DNA of 64,000 nucleotides from Palsa-1439 sp050015495 (GCA_050015495.1 JBEKBH010000001.1:62001-126000); one strand, 5' to 3'; counted from the stretch's first letter, positions 45,263 to 53,439 are shown. A program made the numbers and translations. The notes: generated by a model from the sequence alone, not told the origin.

Positions 45263-46249
45263 ATGAACCGGCACAAGAAACTCATCGTCGCCCTGTTGGG
45301 CGTGTTGGCGTTCTCATTCCTGATGCCGGTCAAGTGTCCCGCGCCGTTGATCTGGACGAGGGGTGAAGGCTGGAGCTGGGTGCACGAGGGAGTGCCGGTC
45401 GGGGCGACCCCCGTTGACCAGCTCAAGATCGGCCAGAATTTTGAGGCCAAGAAACAATACCGCAGCGCGATCCCCGCCTATCGTCGGGTCATCGCCCGCT
45501 GGCCGCTTTCGTCCTCGACCCAGGAAGCGCGGATGGGATTGGCGGAGTGCTACGCGGCCATCGGCTACCACTATAAAGCGTTCCAGACATACCAGGAATT
45601 GCTCAAGAAGAACCCCAACACCCCGCACTTCGATGACGTGCTGCAACGGCAGTTTGAAATCGGCAACCTGTTCCTTGCCGGCGAGCGGCAAAAGGCCTGG
45701 GGCATCCGTTGGTTCCCGTCCACGGAGCGCGCGGTGGAAGTGTACGAGCAGGTCGTCAAGAACGGCCCGTACAGTCCGGTCGCGATCGACGCCCAATTCC
45801 GCATCGGGCTGGTCTACGAGAAGGAGCGCGATTATCTCTCCGCCGTCCACGCCTATGAGAAACTGATGGAACGCTATCCGAAACATCCCCTGGCGGAGGC
45901 GGCCCAATTCCAGATTGGCATGGAATACAAGAAAGAGTCGGCCCGCGCCGAATACGACCAGAACTCGGCGAACCAGGCGATCGCCGCGTTCACGGATTTC
46001 ATCTTTCGCTACCCGCAGAGCGACAAGGTGCCGGTGGCCGAGCAGTATCGCAGCGAGTTGAAGCTGGAGCAGGCGCGCGGGTTGTTCCACATCGGCGAGT
46101 TCTACGAAAAGAACCACTTCTACAAGTCGGCGCTGATTTACTACAACGACGTGATCGAACAAAACCCCGAGTCCAATTGGGCAACCCAGGCGAAAGTGAA
46201 AGTCGCGTCCCTCACCCCATTGGCAGCCGAGAAGACCGCCACGCCATGA
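45263..46249 (+). CDS. bamD: Outer membrane assembly factor BamD-like TPR protein
   Basis: 328 residues: an N-terminal hydrophobic signal (about 7-24) ending ...MPVKC, where Cys25 could be lipidated although the lipobox is poor (PVKC), followed by five or so TPR-like repeats (FEAKKQYRSAIPAYRRVIARWP, YPKHPLAEAAQFQIGMEY, FIFRYPQSDKVPVAEQY). This is the BamD/YfiO plan, helping BamA insert barrel proteins. It is longer than E. coli BamD (about 245). Its stop overlaps the lptE start by four bases, so Bam and Lpt lipoproteins are coupled. Confidence 0.8.
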   Translation: MNRHKKLIVALLGVLAFSFLMPVKCPAPLIWTRGEGWSWVHEGVPVGATPVDQLKIGQNFEAKKQYRSAIPAYRRVIARWPLSSSTQEARMGLAECYAAIGYHYKAFQTYQELLKKNPNTPHFDDVLQRQFEIGNLFLAGERQKAWGIRWFPSTERAVEVYEQVVKNGPYSPVAIDAQFRIGLVYEKERDYLSAVHAYEKLMERYPKHPLAEAAQFQIGMEYKKESARAEYDQNSANQAIAAFTDFIFRYPQSDKVPVAEQYRSELKLEQARGLFHIGEFYEKNHFYKSALIYYNDVIEQNPESNWATQAKVKVASLTPLAAEKTATP

Positions 46250-46788
46250 ACCGCCACGCTTCGACGGACCGTCGAGGCCGAATGGTCCCTGTCATCTCGG
46301 CGGCGCTGCTGCTGCTTTCCGTCTTCCTCTTCGGTTGCGCCGGCTATCACGCCGGCCCGGTCACGAAGACGAGCTTCCATTCCATTGCCGTGCCGATGTT
46401 CCGCAATGAGACGCTTCGTCCGCAACTCGAAGCCCAGATCAGCAACGCGATCATTCAGCGGCTCCAGCAGGATGGTTCCCTGCAAATCGAGTCCCGGTCG
46501 CGAGCCGATGTGGTCCTCATCGGTACCGTGGAACGTTATGATCGCATCGCCCTGCGGTCGTTGCGGTCGGACATCGGCATACCCCGCGAGTTTCGAATTT
46601 CCATTACTGTCCGCGTTGAAGCCACGGACCGCCGCACCGGCGAGACGGTGCTGAAGTCGACAGAGGTCGAAGGCACCTCCGACGTATTTATCGGCGAGGA
46701 CCAGGAAACCTCGGAATACCAGGCGTTGCCGTTGGTGGCCGACGATATTGCCAAGAGGGTCGCCGGACTGATTGTGGAGAGCTGGTGA
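46246..46788 (+). CDS. lptE: LPS-assembly lipoprotein LptE-like
   Basis: 180 residues from ATG 46246, which overlaps the bamD stop (ATGA); an earlier in-frame ATG at 46177 lies inside bamD. Lipobox LFGC (about residue 28) followed by AGYHAG. The mature domain has SIAVPMFRNETLRPQLEAQISNAIIQRL, characteristic of LptE, and VEGTSDVFIGEDQETSEYQALPL. It plugs the LptD barrel that inserts LPS into the outer membrane. LptD itself is not in the window. Confidence 0.85.
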   Translation: MNRHASTDRRGRMVPVISAALLLLSVFLFGCAGYHAGPVTKTSFHSIAVPMFRNETLRPQLEAQISNAIIQRLQQDGSLQIESRSRADVVLIGTVERYDRIALRSLRSDIGIPREFRISITVRVEATDRRTGETVLKSTEVEGTSDVFIGEDQETSEYQALPLVADDIAKRVAGLIVESW

Positions 46789-46809
46789 CCGGTTTGCTTC
46801 ACGCGCGAA

Positions 46810-46879
46810 TTGTAGCCGCGAAACTTTTTCGCGGCCCAGTGAACGCGGGGTAAACCGCGAATGAGATTCGCGGCTACAA
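46810..46879. repeat. TGTAGCCGCG-type palindromic element
   Basis: Outer perfect 13-bp inverted repeat (46810-46822 TTGTAGCCGCGAA; 46867-46879 TTCGCGGCTACAA) enclosing the hairpin CCGCGAAA/TTTCGCGG (46816-46834) and further CGCGG/CCGCG pairs. It fills the space between the convergent lptE and rpsT genes and may act as their terminator. Same plan as the purC insertion. Confidence 0.8.
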
Positions 46880-46886
46880 GTCCAGT

Positions 46887-47156
46887 CTACGCCGCCGCTG
46901 CCGCTTTCAGACGGGCGGACAACCGGGATTTCTTGCGCGAGGCGTTATTGCGGTGGATCACGCGGGTCTTGGCCGCCTTGTCCAGTGCGGAGCTCAGCAG
47001 GCGATACAGCGCGCTGGCGTCTTCCGCCTTCTTGGCGGTGACCGCCGCGAGAAATTTCTTTTCCAGCGTGTGGAGCCTGGATTTAATCGACTTGTTGTGC
47101 GCCTCGCGACGGATGCTGGCGCGCGCCTGTTTCGCTGCGGAACGTGTATTGGCCAT
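46887..47156 (-). CDS. rpsT: Small ribosomal subunit protein bS20
   Basis: 89 residues, normal for S20. It starts MANTRSAAKQARASIRR, is very rich in Lys/Arg/Ala, with IHRNNASRKKSRLSARL near the end. It binds 16S rRNA. The start lacks a Shine-Dalgarno sequence and is preceded by an AT-rich leader of about 45 bases, which may support initiation through S1 or allow autoregulation. Confidence 0.96.
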   Translation of the reverse strand: MANTRSAAKQARASIRREAHNKSIKSRLHTLEKKFLAAVTAKKAEDASALYRLLSSALDKAAKTRVIHRNNASRKKSRLSARLKAAAAA

Positions 47157-47207
47157 GATAAATAATCCGATAAACCGATTGCGTCCTGGTTGCTTGAATG
47201 GCCCGCC

Positions 47208-47235
47208 ATCTTACGTCCCGAACCGCAAAAGTCAA
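47208..47235 (-). promoter_or_regulatory. Promoter for rpsT
   Basis: On the minus strand: TTGACT, 16-base spacer, TAAGAT. It sits back to back with the GTG start and GGGGA site of the M50-like gene. Confidence 0.6.
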
Positions 47236-47246
47236 CGGGGAAAACC

Positions 47247-47966
47247 GTGCGTTTCCTGAAGCTCCTTCTGGGCCTTCTCCTGCTGCCGGCCTGCGGCGCT
47301 CTCACGATGACGGCGTGGCGGCTGGCCTTGGATCTGTCCTTCTCCCCGAATGCGATGAACAGCTCCGCGTTGTGGGCCTTCGTGGGAGGCTACGCGCTCT
47401 GGCTGGCTGTGTTCGCCTTCCTGCCCAAGCCCATGCGGACGTACGTCCTCGGCCACGAATTGACCCACGCCCTCTGGGCGTTGATGATGGGTGCCCGCGT
47501 CAGCGGCCTGAAGGTCAAAAAGACCGGCGGACAGGTGCGCACGAGCAAGACCAACTGGTTCATCGCGTTGGCGCCGTACTTCTTCCCGTTTTATGCCATG
47601 CTGTTCCTGATCTTGTTCTTCCTGGCATACGCCATCTGGAATCTCGCCGCGTACCTGTGGGTATTGTTCTTCCTCGTGGGGCTCGGCTGGAGCTTTCACA
47701 TCACCTTCACCTTGATGATGCTCTTGACGGTCAAACAACCCGATGTCCAATCCCAAGGCGTCGTGTTCTCCGTCGTCGTCATCTACGGCATGAATCTGCT
47801 GATCATGGCCCTGGCCATCGCCGCGTTGTCGCGCGCGGTGACGTTCGCCATGCTCGCGCGGTCGCTGGGCGGCGACCTCGGAACCGCCTACGGCTGGACG
47901 CTCGACAAGCTGGCCGCGTTGTGGCAGGATGCCGTGGCTTTCGTTCGGCACAGACAGCATGACTGA
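47247..47966 (+). CDS. Polytopic membrane protein with M50-like HELTH motif
   Basis: 239 residues from GTG 47247, chosen because GGGGA lies seven bases upstream and the signal-like RFLKLLLGLLLLPAC begins there; an earlier ATG at 47190 overlaps the rpsT promoter. Six or so membrane helices. VLGHELTHALWALMMGARVSGLKVKKTGGQV has HExxH plus the following GxxVxxLxV pattern seen in M50 site-2-type proteases. A clear second metal motif (NxxPxxxxD) was not found, so activity is uncertain. It is followed 18 bases later by ptsN, probably in one transcript. Confidence 0.7.
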   Translation: MRFLKLLLGLLLLPACGALTMTAWRLALDLSFSPNAMNSSALWAFVGGYALWLAVFAFLPKPMRTYVLGHELTHALWALMMGARVSGLKVKKTGGQVRTSKTNWFIALAPYFFPFYAMLFLILFFLAYAIWNLAAYLWVLFFLVGLGWSFHITFTLMMLLTVKQPDVQSQGVVFSVVVIYGMNLLIMALAIAALSRAVTFAMLARSLGGDLGTAYGWTLDKLAALWQDAVAFVRHRQHD

Positions 47967-47984
47967 CGCGGATCGCGATACGAC

Positions 47985-48443
47985 ATGAATCTGACGGAAA
48001 TCCTGAGTGTGGAGCAAATCGTGCCGCGCCTCGCCGCCGCGGACCGCTGGGCCGTGATCGATCAACTCATTGACGTCCTGGTGCGAACCCACAAGATCCG
48101 CGCCGAAGACCGTGACGAGGTGCGCAAAGCCGTCAAGGACCGCGAAACGAGCAAGAGCACTGGCGTCGGTTACGGCATCGCCCTGCCGCATGCCAGCGTG
48201 GCGTGCATTCAGGATGTCGTCGCGGTGTTCGGACGCGTCACTCCGGGCGTCGATTTCCAGGCGCTCGACAACCAGCCCGTGACGATGTGTTTGCTGCTTC
48301 TCTCGCCCCAGGGACAGTTTCAGAAGCATCTGCTGCTTCTCTCGACCATCGCCCGCTTTTTGAGCAACAAGGAAAACCGCCAGAAGCTCGAGCCCGCGCA
48401 GTCCGCCGAAGAAATCCTCGCCATCTTCCGTTCCGCGGCCTAA
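47985..48443 (+). CDS. ptsN: PTS IIA-type nitrogen regulatory protein
   Basis: 152 residues with the EIIA-Ntr/Fru fold. The phosphorylated residue is His69 in GIALPHAS. RETSKSTGVGYGIALPHA and LLLSPQGQFQKHLLLLSTIARFL are typical. It links phosphotransfer to nitrogen and potassium control in other bacteria. The last 42 bases (including two bases after the stop) are repeated at 49741-49782 across the islet. Confidence 0.93.
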   Translation: MNLTEILSVEQIVPRLAAADRWAVIDQLIDVLVRTHKIRAEDRDEVRKAVKDRETSKSTGVGYGIALPHASVACIQDVVAVFGRVTPGVDFQALDNQPVTMCLLLLSPQGQFQKHLLLLSTIARFLSNKENRQKLEPAQSAEEILAIFRSAA

Positions 48444-48445
48444 GC
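48404..48445 (+). repeat. Direct repeat, left copy (true ptsN end)
   Basis: Encodes the last residues AEEILAIFRSAA and stop of PtsN plus two bases. Pairs with 49741-49782. Confidence 0.85.
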
Positions 48446-48461
48446 AACCACCAACAAAACT

Positions 48462-48560
48462 GTTGTTCGGCACCGGTCTCCTGACCGTGCCGTCTGACTC
48501 CGCATTGCAATGGAGACCTTCGGTCGAAAATGGCGCGGGGTCGGGAGACCCTCGCACAAC
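48462..48560. repeat. GGTCTCCTGACC-type inverted-repeat element
   Basis: Imperfect inverted repeat of about 22-25 bp: 48462-48486 (GTTGTTCGGCACCGGTCTCC...) against 48539-48560 (...GGGAGACCCTCGCACAAC). The centre has GGAGACC. It looks like another palindromic repeat family. The remaining bases to 48802 hold only a GGCGGC/GCCGCC hairpin near 48601-48620 and no gene I can support. Confidence 0.6.
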
Positions 48561-48802
48561 GGGAAAGTTGTAGGCCGCAAGCCGAGTTCAACGGAGCCGA
48601 AGGCGGCACTCGCCGCCGAGACGCGACCATGTCGTATCCCAGGTCGCAAACCCGCTTCGCATTTGCCGGGCTCGGAACCCTCACGCGGCGTTACGAGACG
48701 CTGGCCCTCTCGTGCTCTGGCAACTACGACCCGCCAACGACTCTCCCCGATCTGGATGAATTGCAGACTCGGCACGCTAGACTTTCGAGCGCTGCCTGCT
48801 GG

Positions 48803-49546
48803 CTAGGATTGCGATCGCTTCTCGCCAACAAGCCTTTTCAACCCTTCAACTTCAATCGCATACGTAGCCGGGAGTTTAGCGAGTGCACCAAGAACTACGG
48901 ACGCCGTATCAGGCCCTAGCAAGCTTCCAGTGATCGATTTGATGTCCTCCCTCAGCAAGCTCAATTGATTTCCAAGCTGAAAATCCAGAAGGTCAACCTC
49001 TAGTCCTGCATCGCAGATTAGCACAATAGCATCGCATGTGCGCCGGATGGAATTTGCAAACACCTTTTGCTCCCTCCACATCTGTGCCTCTCTAACCGCG
49101 TCATTTAGCCGAATTTCCGCGAATTCTTCCTCCACGTATTCTCGCAGGCTCTTGCTGGCCTTCTCACCTGCTTTCTCAGCCGCACTTAACATCTTCGGAA
49201 GTTCCCTTTGAATCTCTATCCTCATTGCCTGCTTAACAGTTTCCAGCCCTTCCTTCAGCGCCTTCTCAGCATCATCCTTGTCTCTTTGATACTGACGGAA
49301 GTTCACAACCCAGTTGTAACCGAGCAGGATAAAAAATACCGTCACCAACACCGTAAGAGCCCAATGCACGGTGCTTAACAACCTCGCGTCGCAGTCCCGC
49401 ATCACATCAAGTTGCGCCTTCAGAATGGCAACCTCTGCCGAACCACTGCTGGCCTGCGCTGTAGCAGAACCCACACGCTGAGTCTGGGCAACCGCCGCGT
49501 TAACCATTGTGATTACAGCGATGACAGAACAATACACCTTTCTCAT
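48803..49546 (-). CDS. Orphan membrane coiled-coil protein of the islet
   Basis: 247 residues, no family recognised. A signal peptide (about 1-20, AVA-QT), a short exported stretch, one membrane helix (about 57-84, WALTVLVTVFFILLGYNWVV), then a long charged helical region (about 85-165, e.g. KALKEGLETVKQAMRIEIQREL and KSLREYVEEEFAEI) likely to form a coiled coil inside the cell, and a C-terminal mixed domain with two Cys (CDAIVLICD). AGGAGAG about six bases before the ATG is a good ribosome-binding site. GC is visibly lower than in neighbours and codon use differs (many AGC, AGA, ATA), suggesting transfer. Confidence 0.7.
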   Translation of the reverse strand: MRKVYCSVIAVITMVNAAVAQTQRVGSATAQASSGSAEVAILKAQLDVMRDCDARLLSTVHWALTVLVTVFFILLGYNWVVNFRQYQRDKDDAEKALKEGLETVKQAMRIEIQRELPKMLSAAEKAGEKASKSLREYVEEEFAEIRLNDAVREAQMWREQKVFANSIRRTCDAIVLICDAGLEVDLLDFQLGNQLSLLREDIKSITGSLLGPDTASVVLGALAKLPATYAIEVEGLKRLVGEKRSQS

Positions 49547-49740
49547 CGTGATCTCTCCTATCCCTCTAAGCGTTTGGAGTCGACATGCAGTCTAAGACAT
49601 CCTCCTTCCTTCGTCCATACTAGTATTCCCAATCCCTAGCGCTCTCCCTCTGCCAATCAACCGCACCGCCCCTGCCCCTGTCCCATCCCCGTCTCGTCGC
49701 GGCTTTCCGATCGTACGGTCTCGACTGGGGCGTCACGCTT

Positions 49741-49782
49741 CGCCGAAGAAATTCTCGCCATCTTTCGTTCCGCGTCCTAAGC
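49741..49782 (+). repeat. Direct repeat, right copy (displaced ptsN end)
   Basis: Would encode AEEILAIFRSAS and a stop, but no ptsN sequence precedes it. It ends nine bases before the argS start, so it probably marks the original ptsN-argS junction. Confidence 0.85.
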
Positions 49783-49791
49783 TGTCGTCCC

Positions 49792-51582
49792 ATGCCATCC
49801 GCGCCTGACATCATTGCCGATGCCGTCGAACGAGCGTTGCGCTCGGTCGTCGGCCCCGACCACGCGGGACCGGCCCTGATCCGGCCGTGCGCCGACCCGA
49901 AGTTCGGAGATTACCAAGCCAATGGCATCATGGCCGTCGCGAAACGCCTCAAGCAAAACCCGCGCGCGCTCGCGGACAAGGTCATCGCGCAACTCCAGGT
50001 CGCCGAGGTCAGCGAGCCGCCGACGGTCGCCGGAGCCGGTTTCATCAATTTCCGGTTGAAACCCGCATTTGTCGCGGAACACATCACTGCCGCCGCGAAA
50101 GATGAACGGCTCGGCGTGCCAGCGGTCGCACAGCCAAAAACAGTCGTCATTGATTTCAGTTCCCCGAACGTCGCGAAGCAGATGCACGTGGGCCATATCC
50201 GCTCGACGATCATTGGCGATTGTCTTGCGCGCGTGATGCGGTTCCTGGGACATCAGGTGATTACCGACAATCACATCGGCGACTGGGGCACGCAGTTCGG
50301 GATGCTCATTCTCGGTTGGAAACGGTTCCGGGATGACGCGGCGCTGAAGAAGGACCCGATCGCCGAGTTGGAACGGCTCTACAAGCTCGTCAGCGGACGA
50401 GAAGACTTGCGTGACGATGCGAAGGCCGAACTGGTCAAGCTGCAGCGAGGCGATGCGGAGAACACGGCGATCTGGAAAAACTTCATCGACCTGTCCGCGC
50501 AGGAATTTGCGGAGACATACCGGCGTCTCGGAGTGTCGTTCGACCACACGTACGGCGAGAGTTTCTACAATCCGAGGTTGAAGGATGTGGTCGAAGAATT
50601 AAAGCGCCTCAATATCGCCCGCGAAAGCGACGGCGCGATCTGCGTCTTCTTTGAAGATAATCCGGAACTCAAGGCTGCCGCGCCGCTGATCATCCAGAAA
50701 GCTGATGGGGCGTTTCTGTATGGCACGACCGATATGGCCACGTTGAAGTACCGCATCGACCAGTGGCATCCCGACGAGATCATCTATGTAACCGATGCGC
50801 GCCAGCAATTGCATTTCAAGCAGGTCTTTGCCGCGGCGCGGAAGTGGCTCAAGCCGGTCCCTGACCTGCGGCACGTGTATTTCGGCTCGATCCTCGGCGA
50901 AGACGGCAAGCCGCTCAAGACCCGCGAAGGCGCGCCCGTGAAACTCACCCAACTTCTCGATGAAGCCGAAGAGCGGGCGTTGGCGGTGGTCACGGAAAAG
51001 AATCCGGAGTTGCCGATTGACGCTCGCCAGGCAATCGCGCGCGCCGTCGGCATCGGGGCCATCAAATACGCCGACCTGTCGCAGAACCGGACGACCGATT
51101 ACGTATTCAGTTGGTCGAAGATGCTGGCGATGACGGGCAATACGGCCCCGTACATGCAATACGCCTACGTCCGCGTGCAGAGCATTTTCCGCAAGGCGGG
51201 TGCTGCACGGGCCGACGTGAAGAGCGATCTGGCGAGTATCACGAGAGAACACCTTCTCGAACTGGACCACGCGGCCGCCGTGACGGCTGGTGTAATCCCA
51301 GCCCAAGTCACGCTCGAACACCCTGCCGAACTGGACCTCGCCAAGCACATCCTGCGGTTTCCGGAGACCCTGCACGCGGTCGCCGAGGACGACAAACCGA
51401 ATTGGTTGACCAGCTATCTGTACGATCTGTCGGACAAATTCAGCACGTTTTACGAGAACTGTCCCGTGTTGCAGTCCGAGGAACCGACGCGTTCCTCGCG
51501 GCTGGTGCTCTGTCGGCTGACGGCGGATGTCATCAAACGCGGCCTGAATCTTTTGGGCATCGACGTCATCGAACAGATGTGA
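49792..51582 (+). CDS. argS: Arginyl-tRNA synthetase
   Basis: 596 residues, class I. The N-terminal Add1 domain (DPKFGDYQANGIMAVAK) leads to the HIGH-like signature KQMHVGHIRSTIIGD (near 130), NHIGDWGTQFGMLI, YVTDARQQLHFKQVF, and DGKPLKTREGAPVKLTQLL in place of KMSKS, as is common in ArgS. The C-terminal DALR domain ends LLGIDVIEQM. It lies just after the right repeat of the islet. A weak TAAGCT eight bases before the ATG may be a -10 but lacks a convincing -35. Confidence 0.97.
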   Translation: MPSAPDIIADAVERALRSVVGPDHAGPALIRPCADPKFGDYQANGIMAVAKRLKQNPRALADKVIAQLQVAEVSEPPTVAGAGFINFRLKPAFVAEHITAAAKDERLGVPAVAQPKTVVIDFSSPNVAKQMHVGHIRSTIIGDCLARVMRFLGHQVITDNHIGDWGTQFGMLILGWKRFRDDAALKKDPIAELERLYKLVSGREDLRDDAKAELVKLQRGDAENTAIWKNFIDLSAQEFAETYRRLGVSFDHTYGESFYNPRLKDVVEELKRLNIARESDGAICVFFEDNPELKAAAPLIIQKADGAFLYGTTDMATLKYRIDQWHPDEIIYVTDARQQLHFKQVFAAARKWLKPVPDLRHVYFGSILGEDGKPLKTREGAPVKLTQLLDEAEERALAVVTEKNPELPIDARQAIARAVGIGAIKYADLSQNRTTDYVFSWSKMLAMTGNTAPYMQYAYVRVQSIFRKAGAARADVKSDLASITREHLLELDHAAAVTAGVIPAQVTLEHPAELDLAKHILRFPETLHAVAEDDKPNWLTSYLYDLSDKFSTFYENCPVLQSEEPTRSSRLVLCRLTADVIKRGLNLLGIDVIEQM

Positions 51583-51622
51583 GCGCGGTGCAATTAGAAG
51601 CGATGATGAATAAGGGACCCCT

Positions 51623-51722
51623 CCCCTCACCTCAATCCTCTCCCCCAAAGGGGAGAGGAGGACGCCTCGCCCCACCGGGGGAGAGGCCGGCACCGCTGCT
51701 GTTTGCGGGGACGGGTGAGGGG
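51623..51722. repeat. CCCCTCACC...GGTGAGGGG palindromic repeat
   Basis: Outer 9-bp inverted repeat (51623-51631; 51714-51722) enclosing a perfect hairpin CCTCTCCCC/GGGGAGAGG (51637-51658) and a further GGGGGAGAG copy. It lies in the argS-sufT gap. This is a third repeat family in the window. Confidence 0.75.
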
Positions 51723-51760
51723 GCTTAACACGGAGTGACTACTGTTGACCGCGACCGCAC

Positions 51761-51789
51761 TCGACAGGCCCGTGGTGTGCGGCTAAGAT
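51761..51789 (+). promoter_or_regulatory. Promoter for sufT
   Basis: TCGACA, 17-base spacer, TAAGAT, 48 bases before the ATG, with a strong AAGGAG site (51823-51828) in the leader. Confidence 0.5.
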
Positions 51790-51837
51790 TATCGGTGGCA
51801 ACGGCGAACAAGCGATTTTTCAAAGGAGTGATGCGTC

Positions 51838-52428
51838 ATGGCAAGCGGCATTGAAACCCTTCATGTATCGGACGAGATCCAATTCGGGCGGGACTGCGAA
51901 GCGACGCAAATCCCCAGCGGAGCGCGGATCGTGGTGCCCAAGGGCACACCCGCGTATGTGGGCCAGACGCTTGGCGGGAACGTCACGTTGCAGGTCTCCA
52001 CGCTCGGCCTCGTGCAGGTGGCGGGACGCAATCTGGATGCGTTGCTCAAGGACGGCGTGCCCGTCGTCGCGCCGCCAGCCGGTTCGTCGATCGCTGATGA
52101 GAAGCCCGCAGGCCCAGCCGACGAAAAGGCGCTGTGGGAAGCGATGAAACAGTGTTACGACCCCGAGATTCCCTGCAACGTTGTCGATCTGGGTTTGATC
52201 TACGACGTCAAGTCCACGCCCCTTCCCTCGTCGCGCAGCCGCGTGGACGTGAAGATGACGCTCACCGCGATGGGCTGCGGCATGGGTCCAGCCATCGCCG
52301 CGCAAGTGCGCGACCGGTTGCTGGACGTGCCGGGGGTCGAGGAAGCCAACGTCGATATCGTGTGGGACCCGCCGTGGAACCAGGGCATGATCACGGATGA
52401 TGGAAAGAAGCGGCTCGGACTGTGGTGA
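51838..52428 (+). CDS. sufT: SufT-like Fe-S cluster maturation protein (DUF59 domain)
   Basis: 196 residues. The N-terminal part (about 15-80, ATQIPSGARIVVPKGTPAYVGQTLGGNVTLQV) is the segment fused to DUF59 in SufT. The MIP18/DUF59 domain (about 95-185) has DPEIPCNVVDLGLIYDV, LTAMGCGMGPAIAAQVRDRL and VWDPPWNQGMITDDGKKRLG, with Cys residues that may bind a cluster. AAGGAG nine bases before the ATG fixes the start. It appears monocistronic, away from any suf operon. Confidence 0.9.
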   Translation: MASGIETLHVSDEIQFGRDCEATQIPSGARIVVPKGTPAYVGQTLGGNVTLQVSTLGLVQVAGRNLDALLKDGVPVVAPPAGSSIADEKPAGPADEKALWEAMKQCYDPEIPCNVVDLGLIYDVKSTPLPSSRSRVDVKMTLTAMGCGMGPAIAAQVRDRLLDVPGVEEANVDIVWDPPWNQGMITDDGKKRLGLW

Positions 52429-52449
52429 TTCGCTCGATCCGTAACCAAA

Positions 52450-52466
52450 GACGCGCTTCGCGCGTC
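52450..52466. terminator. Hairpin between convergent sufT and rsfS
   Basis: Perfect 7-bp stem GACGCGC/GCGCGTC with a TTC loop. It overlaps the first bases of the rsfS stop on the minus strand. There is no T-tract. Confidence 0.5.
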
Positions 52467-52818
52467 ACTTCACTCGTTTGGCGTCGCCCCAGAGGTCTTC
52501 CAAGCCGTAGCGTTGGCGAAGCTCGGGGTGGAAGATGTGAATCAGCACGTCATTATAATCCATGACGATCCAGCGGCTGGGCGGATAGCCGTCGCGGTGC
52601 AGTGGGCGGATTCCCTCGTCGCGCAGGCGGCGGCCGATTTCGTCGGCGATGGCCTTGAGATGCGGCTCCGAGGTGCCAGTGCAGATGAGGAAGAAGTCGG
52701 CCACATTCGAGATGCCGCGCACGTCCAGAATCATGGCGTCCTCGGCCTTCTTGTCGAGGGCGATGGTGCGGCAGAGTTTGGCAAGTTTTACGGAGGCGAG
52801 CCCGCTAATGGCCTTCAC
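52465..52818 (-). CDS. rsfS: Ribosome silencing factor RsfS
   Basis: 117 residues, normal length. DKKAEDAMILDVRGISNVADFFLICTGTSEPHLKAIADEI, then RPLHRDGYPPSRWIVMDYNDVLIHIFHPELRQRYGLEDLWGDA, is the full Iojap/RsfS signature. It binds uL14 and blocks subunit joining under starvation. The start overlaps the nadD stop by four bases, the usual nadD-rsfS pair. Confidence 0.96.
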   Translation of the reverse strand: MKAISGLASVKLAKLCRTIALDKKAEDAMILDVRGISNVADFFLICTGTSEPHLKAIADEIGRRLRDEGIRPLHRDGYPPSRWIVMDYNDVLIHIFHPELRQRYGLEDLWGDAKRVK

Positions 52819-53429
52819 TGATAGAGCCCGTGCCTCCGGATATATTCGGTAACCGCATCAGGTACAAGGTAGCGTATAGAACGCCCGCTGGCAACTCGCG
52901 AACGAATCTCCCGCGAGGCGATGCCACAGGGGTGTCCCCGCAACACATGTTGGCGGAGCCGTTTTCGCGAGGCCGCGTCGAGCCGTCGATCCACCACTGG
53001 CTTGGCCTCGAAGCCCGGCCGCGGCACGGTGACAAACGTGCACAGACGAACCAACCGCTGGGCCTCCCGCCACAGATGCAATTCGCCCAGTGAATCCGCG
53101 CCAATGATGAAATAGAAGTCGGCTTTCGGATTGCGCCGCCGCAGCTCCATTAGCGTGTCCACCGAGTACGATTTCCCACCGCGCCGGATTTCGATGTCGT
53201 CCAGTTCGAACCGGTCATTACCGCGGATCGCCAACCGAATCATCTGCAGGCGGTCGCGCTCGCCGGCGAGCACCTCAGCCGTCTTGTGGGGGGGCGTGGC
53301 CGACGGGATGAATTTCACGCGATCCAGTGCCATCTGTTCCATGGCATCCTGCGCGATCAGGAGATGGCCGAGATGGATCGGGTTGAACGTTCCCCCGAGT
53401 ATGCCGATTCGTTTGCGTTTGCCCGCCAT
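52815..53429 (-). CDS. nadD: Nicotinate-nucleotide adenylyltransferase
   Basis: 204 residues from ATG 53429; a frame open to 53468 crosses the promoter and is rejected. RIGILGGTFNPIHLGHL carries the (H/T)xGH nucleotidyltransferase site. FIPSATPPHK, SYSVDTLMELRRR and FIIGADSLGELHLW follow. The C-terminal IASREIRSRVASG stands where ISSTxIR is usual, a mild variation. It makes deamido-NAD from NaMN and ATP. Confidence 0.94.
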   Translation of the reverse strand: MAGKRKRIGILGGTFNPIHLGHLLIAQDAMEQMALDRVKFIPSATPPHKTAEVLAGERDRLQMIRLAIRGNDRFELDDIEIRRGGKSYSVDTLMELRRRNPKADFYFIIGADSLGELHLWREAQRLVRLCTFVTVPRPGFEAKPVVDRRLDAASRKRLRQHVLRGHPCGIASREIRSRVASGRSIRYLVPDAVTEYIRRHGLYQ

Positions 53430-53439
53430 GATCGTGCTG

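Larger units (their letters stand above)
48404..49782. mobile_element. Small islet flanked by duplicated ptsN 3' end
   Basis: A segment of about 1.34 kb lies between two 42-bp direct repeats (39 of 42 identical) of the ptsN end. Two of the three differences are silent in the ptsN frame, so the repeats look like two diverged natural gene ends. Homology begins and ends abruptly. The content is a palindromic repeat, about 240 bp without a gene, and one orphan membrane gene of visibly lower GC. No integrase is present, so it would be a cargo remnant or would be mobilised in trans. Confidence 0.5.
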
